Origin: Caldilineaceae bacterium SB0661_bin_34
Lineage (GTDB): Bacteria; Chloroflexota; Anaerolineae; Caldilineales; Caldilineaceae
Assembly: GCA_009841145.1 (NCBI GenBank)
Contig: VXMJ01000072.1
Span: 27,714 to 91,713, forward strand
Reading direction: 5' to 3'
Length of the DNA stretch: 64,000 nt
The notes under the pieces are model-generated. The model worked only from the letters and a program-made list of their open reading frames with translations. It had not been told where the DNA came from and did not search any database. The translations under genes and the position numbers were made by a program. Shown here piece after piece: positions 58,484 to 64,000 of the stretch (positions are counted from its first letter, which is position 1; each line of letters opens with the position of its first letter).

Positions 58484-59854
58484 CTACATCGACGACCGGG
58501 AACTCCATCCGCGGGTCCTTTGGGCTGCAACGACCCGTTCCATGGCTAATGCAATTGCGGTCGTTCTCAGGTCGGTATCGTGCCGGTCGGCCATGTTCGC
58601 GACTGCGTCGGTGGCGGATGCCATTTCCTGTTGGAGGCGTTCCACGACCTGTGCGCGGGACCACCGCTGCCATGACGCATTCTGAACCTGTTCGAAATAG
58701 GAGACGGTGACTCCACCGGCGTTGGCCAGAATGTCCGGGATGACCAGGATGCCGCGGTCAAGAAGGTGTTGGCTTCCTTCCTGGGACGTGGGTTGATTGG
58801 CCAGCTCCACTACCATCTCCGCCTGTACGTCGTTGGCGTTGTGGCTGCCGATCACGCCTTCCATCGAAGCCAGCAACAGCGCCGAGGCAGGTTGCACCAG
58901 CAATTCGTCGGGACTCACGGCCGACCCGACCGGGCAACCGATGAAGCTGCCGTGTCTTTGCTTCCAGGCCGAGACTTCCGCGTACGGCAGGCCTTCGGGG
59001 TTGAACAGGCCGCTGCGACTGTCGCAGACTCCGGTAACGCGTGCACCCGTGATGTCGGTGGCCAGCTGGTGGGCGTAACTGCCCACGTTGCCGTAACCGT
59101 GGATGACGAGGGAGTTTCCGGCCAGGGGCTTTCCCATGTGGCCTGCGATCCGGTGCAGGACGGACAGGCCACCGAGGGCGGTGGCTTCCGGCCGGCCGCG
59201 ACTTCCTCCCAGAGCAGGCGGTTTGCCGGTAATGGTGCCTGGCGCGTGGCGGCCCCGGATGGATTCGAACTCGTCCACCATCCAGCCCATCACTTCGGCG
59301 TTGGTGTTCATGTCAGGAGCCGGGATGTCCAGTTCAGGCCCCAGGACCGGATGCATGGCCCGAATGTAGGACCGGCTCAGGCGTTCGCGTTCCGGACGGG
59401 ACAGCGTCGCCGGATCGCATTGCACACCTCCCTTCCCTCCTCCCAGGGGTAGGTCCAGTACCGCAGTCTTGAGCATCATCAGGGCGGCCAGTGCCCTGGT
59501 CATGTCCAAGGTCTCCGAGGGATGGAATCGGATACCGCCCTTGAAGGGGCCGCGTGCATCGTTCCACTGCACGCGGTGTCCCACGAACACGATGTGGTTG
59601 CCGTCGTCCCGCTGCACAATCAACTGGGCCGTGGTCTCCCTGCGGGCATGGCTGAGGATCTCCATTTCCAAATCGGAAATGTCCAGCAGGGACCGTGCGT
59701 CGTGCATCTGGTTCAGGACCTCGGCCAGGTGCGAGGATGGCTCGGATCCGGCAGGTGCCATTCCATCCCACACATCCTGGGATATCGCGGGGCTCGCGAT
59801 GGGCGTGGCATCGAAATCGCGGGTGACTGTGAAGTGGCTGTTGGGTTTTGGCAT
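58484..59854 (-). CDS. gdhA: Glutamate dehydrogenase (Glu/Leu/Phe/Val family)
   Basis: 456 residues. RVQWNDARGPFKGGIRFHPS, the catalytic Lys in PLGGGKGGVQCDP, PAPDMNTNAEVMGWMVDEFE, and a Rossmann domain VIHGYGNVGSYAHQLA then VIPDILANAGGVTVSYFEQVQN. This is the hexameric NAD(P) GDH pattern; the cofactor preference is not clear. It links 2-oxoglutarate and ammonium to glutamate. I chose MPKPNSHF at 59854; the longer upstream frame is AT-rich and not family-like. Confidence 0.94.
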   Translation of the reverse strand: MPKPNSHFTVTRDFDATPIASPAISQDVWDGMAPAGSEPSSHLAEVLNQMHDARSLLDISDLEMEILSHARRETTAQLIVQRDDGNHIVFVGHRVQWNDARGPFKGGIRFHPSETLDMTRALAALMMLKTAVLDLPLGGGKGGVQCDPATLSRPERERLSRSYIRAMHPVLGPELDIPAPDMNTNAEVMGWMVDEFESIRGRHAPGTITGKPPALGGSRGRPEATALGGLSVLHRIAGHMGKPLAGNSLVIHGYGNVGSYAHQLATDITGARVTGVCDSRSGLFNPEGLPYAEVSAWKQRHGSFIGCPVGSAVSPDELLVQPASALLLASMEGVIGSHNANDVQAEMVVELANQPTSQEGSQHLLDRGILVIPDILANAGGVTVSYFEQVQNASWQRWSRAQVVERLQQEMASATDAVANMADRHDTDLRTTAIALAMERVVAAQRTRGWSSRSSM

Positions 59855-60692
59855 GTCCGTGGAAATCAGTGTGGACCGATGACGAACATATAGAAGGGCC
59901 GGCAGCATGAGCATGTGCGAATCATTACCAAATCCGGCTTGGATGACGAGCAGGACAATCGCATTCTGTTTTGGAGCGAAGCCAACGCAAAAACACATTA
60001 ATACAACTCAAATAATTGTGGATGCAACAGTCAACCACCGAATTCGACAACGAAATAAGCCGATCAATCGACACCCTGTAGTGCAATAAGCATAGATAAC
60101 GGTGCTTGGAGCTCACAGAGATAACAGATCGGAACTCCCAGAGCCGGGTGTGGCGAGTGAGGCATCGGGATCGATGGGAATCGGATGCAGGCCCTTGTCG
60201 TGTGCTTGGCCGGCGGTAGGCGAGATGAAACTACGCGGGAGTCCTCCCCTTCCCAGGCGCGAACCCCATGCCGCGACAGTGGCCGCAGGCCCGGATCCGG
60301 ACCACCGCGTGCCATGGAGACTGGATTGCCGGCCGGCAGGTCGACCTCTACACTCACGGACCCGGGCGTGCTTGACCGCGATGCGTCCGTGGACGTGTGC
60401 TTCCATCTCCGAGGACGAGTTCCGGCTTTTTGAAGACCTACCCGTGCCCAGGTGCCACGCCCCAATCAGAATGCGATTGCCCTGGGATGACGAGCCATAC
60501 CTGGTGCACCGGTCATGTGGCCGGTTTTGCCAACCTGCACTCAAACGAAAGAGCGGCGCCGGAACGGTTGGAAACTGGAGATTGGGTCGGCGAACCTGTG
60601 TGGACCGGACATGAAACAGGCCCGGTCCGGGCAAAGTCGGTGCCCCTCCTATAAAATAGACTTGGGACTCTTACTACTCTGTGAGCAGCTAA
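59855..60692. other. Long intergenic region between gdhA and the D-threonine-aldolase-type gene
   Basis: The first ~250 bp are distinctly AT-rich and should contain the gdhA promoter. The rest is GC-rich with overlapping frames that resemble nothing known. TATAAAAT at 60650-60657 could be the -10 for the downstream gene. No tRNA or clear structured RNA was seen. Confidence 0.4.
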
Positions 60693-61736
60693 ATGCACAT
60701 CGACGACATCGACACTCCGGCACTGGTGTTGGACCTGGATGTGTGCGAACGCAACATCCGGAGGTTCCAGCGTTTGTTTGATGAGTATGGTGTCGGCTTT
60801 CGGCCGCACATCAAGACCCACAAGATTCCCGAACTTGCCCGTTGGCAAATGGATGCCGGGGCCATCGGCATCACCTGCCAAAAACTGGGTGAAGTTGAGG
60901 TGATGTCCAACGCCGGCCTGGACAACATCCTCCTCTACTTCAACATTGTGGGCGAGCCGAAGCTGGAGCGCCTGTGCCGGTTGTCGCAGGCGTGCGATCT
61001 GACCGTCACGGCCGATTCCCCAATCGTCACGGATGCCATCGGTGCCGTGGCCGTCAGGCGGGGTGTGGTGGTCAACGTTCTCGCGGAACTGAATTCGTTC
61101 ATCGACCGAACCGGCGTGCCGTCGGTGTCGGGGCTTGTGGATCTGGCCAAGCACATTGATCGGACACCCGGTTTGAACCTGCGGGGCATGGCAACCTATC
61201 CGACCGGTCGCCAAAGCGCGGATCGGATCGCCGAAGCCATCCGGGCCTTCGACCAAGCCGGCCTGAACCGGGAGATTGTGAGCGGCGGCGGCACACCTAC
61301 GGCGTTTGAGGCGGAGGCGGTGAACGGTCTGACCGAACACCGGGCCGGGACCTACATTTTCATGGATCGGCAATGCATCGATCGTGGCGTGGCAACGGAA
61401 GCGGATTGCGCGCTGCAGGTTCTGACCACCGTGGTCAGCAATCCGGTGCGGGAACGGGCCGTCATCGACGGTGGAACCAAGACGTTCTCGGCGGACGGGG
61501 CCATGCCTCGGGGCCTCGTGTTGGGTTTTCCGGGTGCCGAGATATACCAGACCAACGAGGAGCACGGCTACCTGGACATCGGCAACTGCGATCCCAGGCC
61601 ATCCATCGGCGATCGCATCCGTGTCATTCCTAATCACGTTTGCGTGACAGTCAACCTGCACAATCAGGTGTATGGCTGCCGGGGAAACGAAGTGGAACAG
61701 ATTTGGTCTGTCGCCGCCCGCGGGCTGGTCCAATAA
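60693..61736 (+). CDS. D-threonine aldolase / D-serine dehydratase-like PLP enzyme (fold III)
   Basis: 347 residues. The alanine-racemase-like barrel starts DDIDTPALVLDLDVCERN, and PLP binds at Lys41 in FRPHIKTHKIPEL. AGAIGITCQKLGEVEVM and VSGGGTPTAFEAEAV complete the cofactor site. The C-terminal beta domain has the zinc-type motif IPNHVCVTVNLH (His-x-Cys), which marks D-threonine aldolases and eukaryotic-type D-serine dehydratases. It acts on a D-hydroxy amino acid; the exact reaction cannot be settled. Confidence 0.88.
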   Translation: MHIDDIDTPALVLDLDVCERNIRRFQRLFDEYGVGFRPHIKTHKIPELARWQMDAGAIGITCQKLGEVEVMSNAGLDNILLYFNIVGEPKLERLCRLSQACDLTVTADSPIVTDAIGAVAVRRGVVVNVLAELNSFIDRTGVPSVSGLVDLAKHIDRTPGLNLRGMATYPTGRQSADRIAEAIRAFDQAGLNREIVSGGGTPTAFEAEAVNGLTEHRAGTYIFMDRQCIDRGVATEADCALQVLTTVVSNPVRERAVIDGGTKTFSADGAMPRGLVLGFPGAEIYQTNEEHGYLDIGNCDPRPSIGDRIRVIPNHVCVTVNLHNQVYGCRGNEVEQIWSVAARGLVQ

Positions 61737-61818
61737 CGGAATTCACCGGACGCATGCCGAATCTGTACCCAACCGGGAGACCCGGCACATTTGACCGGGC
61801 GGCGACTCAATCTGCAAC

Positions 61819-62538
61819 ATGTCCATGGATGTGAATACAGCATCGGGCCGGCCGATTCTGGTGGTCGACGACGAGCGCAACATTCGCAAGGCACTGGAAC
61901 TACTGTTCAGGGCCTCCGGCTATCCCGTAATTGAAGCGGAGGACGGCGAAGCGGCCCTCCGGCAGGTCGAGAAACTGGACCCGCGTCTGGTTCTTCTGGA
62001 CGTCGAAATGCCCCGGTTGGACGGTTTCGAGACCTTGCGTCGGCTGCGCCGGGACAGCGAAGTGCCGGTGATCCTGCTGACGGTCCGCAACGAAGACGAG
62101 GACAAGGATCGCGGCTTGCAGTTGGGGGCGGACGACTACATCACCAAACCCTTTCGGACCGAGGAGGTCCTGTTGCGCGTCCAGGCCGTGTTACGCCGGA
62201 CGGAACGTTTTCTGCCGGGCGTCGGCGTGATGCGCGTGGATGACCGGCTGCAGTTTCATCCCGACCGGCAGTACCTGCTCGTTGGCGGCCAACAGGTGTC
62301 CTTGCGCCCCACCGAGTGCCGTTTGCTGCAAACCCTGATCAACGCCAACGGGGCCGTGCTGTCCAATCAGCAACTGCTGGATCTGGTCTGGGGTCCGGGC
62401 TATGACGAGAGTCAAGTTAGGGTTTACATAAATTATCTGCGCAACAAAATCGAGTCGGATTCGTCCAATCCGCAGTACATCATCAATGTCCGCGGCCAGG
62501 GGTACTATTTCGAAAACCCTGGTGCGGCGGTTGCTTGA
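61819..62538 (+). CDS. OmpR/PhoB-type response regulator
   Basis: 239 residues. Receiver domain with acidic pocket VVDDERN, phospho-acceptor Asp61 in LVLLDVEMP, Thr in ILLTVRNE and Lys in YITKPF. C-terminal winged helix with LRPTECRLLQTLINANGAVLSNQQLLDLVWG and YINYLRNKIE. No histidine kinase is adjacent, so the partner lies elsewhere. It is followed 31 bp later by a binding lipoprotein gene it might regulate. A start at MSMDV or 6 bases later is possible. Confidence 0.93.
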   Translation: MSMDVNTASGRPILVVDDERNIRKALELLFRASGYPVIEAEDGEAALRQVEKLDPRLVLLDVEMPRLDGFETLRRLRRDSEVPVILLTVRNEDEDKDRGLQLGADDYITKPFRTEEVLLRVQAVLRRTERFLPGVGVMRVDDRLQFHPDRQYLLVGGQQVSLRPTECRLLQTLINANGAVLSNQQLLDLVWGPGYDESQVRVYINYLRNKIESDSSNPQYIINVRGQGYYFENPGAAVA

Positions 62539-62569
62539 AGCCTTGTCCAATTCCATCCAACCAACTGCC

Positions 62570-63880
62570 ATGTTCCATCGCCATCACATTCGTTGTCTGC
62601 TGCCCGTTCTCATGGCAGTGGTTCTGTTCGTCCTGGCCGCTTGCGGCCCCATCATTCCCCCGCCGATACAGCCCGAGGTGGTCGAACCTGAGCCGGTCGA
62701 GGCCGCCGAGGAAGCGCCTGCCACCGACATGGCCGATGTCGAGGTTCCAGCCCTTGTCATTTGGTCGGATGAAGCTAGGGTTCCCGCCTTGCAGGCCATG
62801 GGAGATCGGTTCGCCGAGGACTTTGGCGTGGAGGTCGACGTGGTGGGCAAGCCCCTGTCCGACATCCTTGCGGATTACAAAGTTGCCTTGGGAGCCGGTT
62901 CCACCGAGCCCGACATCCTGTTTGGCGGTTCGGACTGGCTGGGCCTCCTGGCCAGCAACGAGGTGATCGCCCCAATCGACCTGACTCCTTGGCAGGACCA
63001 CTTTGGAGCCGGTGTCCTGCGCTCCATGAGCTACGAAGGAGTTCAGTACGGCGTCCCGGTCACAGCCGATAGCCTGGCCCTGTTCTACAACACCGATCTT
63101 GTGGCCGAAGTTCCCGCTACCTGGGGAGGCACGGCTGACGTGGCCTACGGTCTGATGCAGGAGGGGAGTGTCGAACTGGGCATTGCAGTCAACTCCTACA
63201 GCCCCTTTGACATTTATCCGGTGGTGACCGGCCGCGGCGGGGACCTGTTTGCCTGGAATGCGGACACTGGTTTCGACGTGGAGTCACCCTTGCTGGGCAG
63301 TCAGGCCACCGTGGATGCAATTCTGTTCCTGCAGAGTTTGGGAGGCGCCGGGGTCACCAACCCCACTCTGGCAGGAGCCGAACTTGAACGGCTTGTCAAC
63401 GAGGGCCGCGTACCGTTCATGGTGTCCGGTCCATGGAACCTGGACCGGGTTCGTCAGTCGCCGGTCAACTGGTCGGTGGCTGCCTTCCCGGACGGTGGCA
63501 GTTCTTTCGTGAACGTCCTGGGCTACATGCTGAACGCGCGCGGCCCGGACCCGTTGTTTGCCTGGCACTTCCTGCAGAGCCAAGTGTTGACAGATGCCGG
63601 CATGGAGGCGTTGCAGGCGGCGGCACCGGGGATTCCGGCGTGGCTTCCCATCCTGGATGGCCTTGACGATCCCATGATGGCGCAAATGGGTCGCATTGCC
63701 GCCCAAGGGCGGGCGGTGCCCACAATTCCGGAGATGCCCGAGGTGTGGAAGGTTTGGGGTGAAGCGCAGTTTGCCGTGGTCGGCGAGGGTGCCGATGCCC
63801 AGGCGGCCTACGCCACTGCCGGCTCGAAGTTGGACGATATCCTCGCCCTGCGTCTGGCCGCGCAGAAAACCAGCGAGTAG
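62570..63880 (+). CDS. Extracellular sugar-binding lipoprotein (MalE/UgpB-like)
   Basis: 436 residues. Signal MFHRHHIRCLLPVLMAVVLF with lipobox LAAC (Cys25), then a Pro/Glu-rich linker. The body follows family-1 binding proteins: VIWSDEARVPALQAMGDRFAEDFGVEVDVV, EPDILFGGSDWLG, YGVPVTADSLALFYNTDLV, NEGRVPFMVSGPWNLDRV, GYMLNARGPDPLFAWHFL and AAPGIPAWLPIL. Permeases probably followed, but the contig ends. Likely a maltose/oligosaccharide-type ligand. Confidence 0.92.
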   Translation: MFHRHHIRCLLPVLMAVVLFVLAACGPIIPPPIQPEVVEPEPVEAAEEAPATDMADVEVPALVIWSDEARVPALQAMGDRFAEDFGVEVDVVGKPLSDILADYKVALGAGSTEPDILFGGSDWLGLLASNEVIAPIDLTPWQDHFGAGVLRSMSYEGVQYGVPVTADSLALFYNTDLVAEVPATWGGTADVAYGLMQEGSVELGIAVNSYSPFDIYPVVTGRGGDLFAWNADTGFDVESPLLGSQATVDAILFLQSLGGAGVTNPTLAGAELERLVNEGRVPFMVSGPWNLDRVRQSPVNWSVAAFPDGGSSFVNVLGYMLNARGPDPLFAWHFLQSQVLTDAGMEALQAAAPGIPAWLPILDGLDDPMMAQMGRIAAQGRAVPTIPEMPEVWKVWGEAQFAVVGEGADAQAAYATAGSKLDDILALRLAAQKTSE

Positions 63881-63895
63881 CGCACATTGAACCGG

Positions 63896-64000
63896 CCCCC
63901 CCGGGGGGGGGCCCCCCACACCCGGGGCCCCCCCCCCAAGGCGGTGGGCCAGGGGGGAGGGGGGGGGGGTTGGGTAGGGGGTGGGGGGGCGGGGTTGTGG
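63896..64000. other. Low-complexity G/C homopolymer at the contig end
   Basis: Runs of C and G of up to ~12 bases with almost no A or T begin right after the last gene. They do not look like biological sequence and resemble base-calling or assembly noise at a contig terminus. Confidence 0.8.

Noticed and set aside
60030..60110. Considered as a possible tRNA or small RNA because of AT-rich, hairpin-prone sequence
   Set aside because: No cloverleaf, no T-arm GTTC-like sequence and no CCA-proximal acceptor stem could be drawn.
60102..60640. Overlapping frames on both strands between gdhA and the PLP enzyme
   Set aside because: Neither strand resembles any protein, and the frames lack ribosome-binding sites.

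Overview
The window is a high-GC bacterial chromosome segment with no rRNA, tRNA or CRISPR that I could see. Gene content points to Chloroflexota, possibly a Caldilinea/Anaerolinea-type lineage. The signs are many ABC importers with lipoprotein binding proteins, split methylmalonyl-CoA mutase with its epimerase, a mevalonate kinase, a long LivM, a bactofilin, and dnaX-ybaB-recR housekeeping blocks. This placement is inference from gene families, not from a marker-gene search. The last ~105 bases are near-pure G/C homopolymer, which looks like a contig-end artefact.

Layout. 0-3.2 kb: the end of a GH2-like glycosidase translationally coupled to two oligopeptide/oligosaccharide ABC ATPases (OppD/OppF type). 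3.2-7.7 kb: an accessory zone of lower GC. It holds an IS3 transposase fragment, a methyltransferase lying between two directly repeated IS ends, a complete ISAs1-type element with perfect 21-bp inverted repeats but an amber-interrupted transposase, and a two-gene cassette of unknown function. 7.9-12.1 kb (minus): a sugar ABC importer without ATPase plus a phytanoyl-CoA-dioxygenase-type oxygenase. It is divergent from an XRE regulator whose start codon abuts a perfect 20-bp operator-like palindrome; the regulator precedes a conserved protein of unknown function. 13.8-14.4 kb: a decayed type-ISP-like restriction helicase containing a perfect 34-bp palindrome. 14.8-15.9 kb: a solitary binding lipoprotein.

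16.2-28.3 kb (minus): glycerol kinase, glycerol/water channel, PlsY and Tpx peroxiredoxin, then a bactofilin, livFGMH, dCMP deaminase, a membrane protein and an FtsH whose protease motif reads HHAGH instead of HEAGH. A SpoU-type RNA methyltransferase (minus) diverges from secD-secF (plus). 32-39.4 kb (plus): cmk, a thiamine-dependent E1 alpha/beta pair, a Nudix hydrolase, hisD-hisC-hisB and a threonine aldolase, several with ATGA overlaps. 39.5-44.8 kb: a tiny exported or membrane protein diverging from dnaX-ybaB-recR, followed by methylmalonyl-CoA mutase large chain and epimerase. 45-53 kb: mevalonate kinase, then (minus) N-acetylglucosamine-6-phosphate deacetylase, glycogen branching enzyme, a glycogen-synthase-like glycosyltransferase and an unrecognised all-helical protein. 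53-64 kb: an ABC exporter, a three-LysM L,D-transpeptidase-like protein that has lost its catalytic cysteine, an HNH-endonuclease pseudogene, an EEP-family phosphohydrolase, glutamate dehydrogenase (minus), a D-threonine-aldolase-type PLP enzyme, an OmpR-type response regulator and a sugar-binding lipoprotein.

Most genes are ordinary metabolism and housekeeping. The parts that merit a second look are the pseudo-protease FtsH, the cysteine-less LysM/YkuD protein, the palindrome-controlled XRE locus with its unknown partner, and the IS-scarred accessory zone with its cassette and the decaying nuclease genes.
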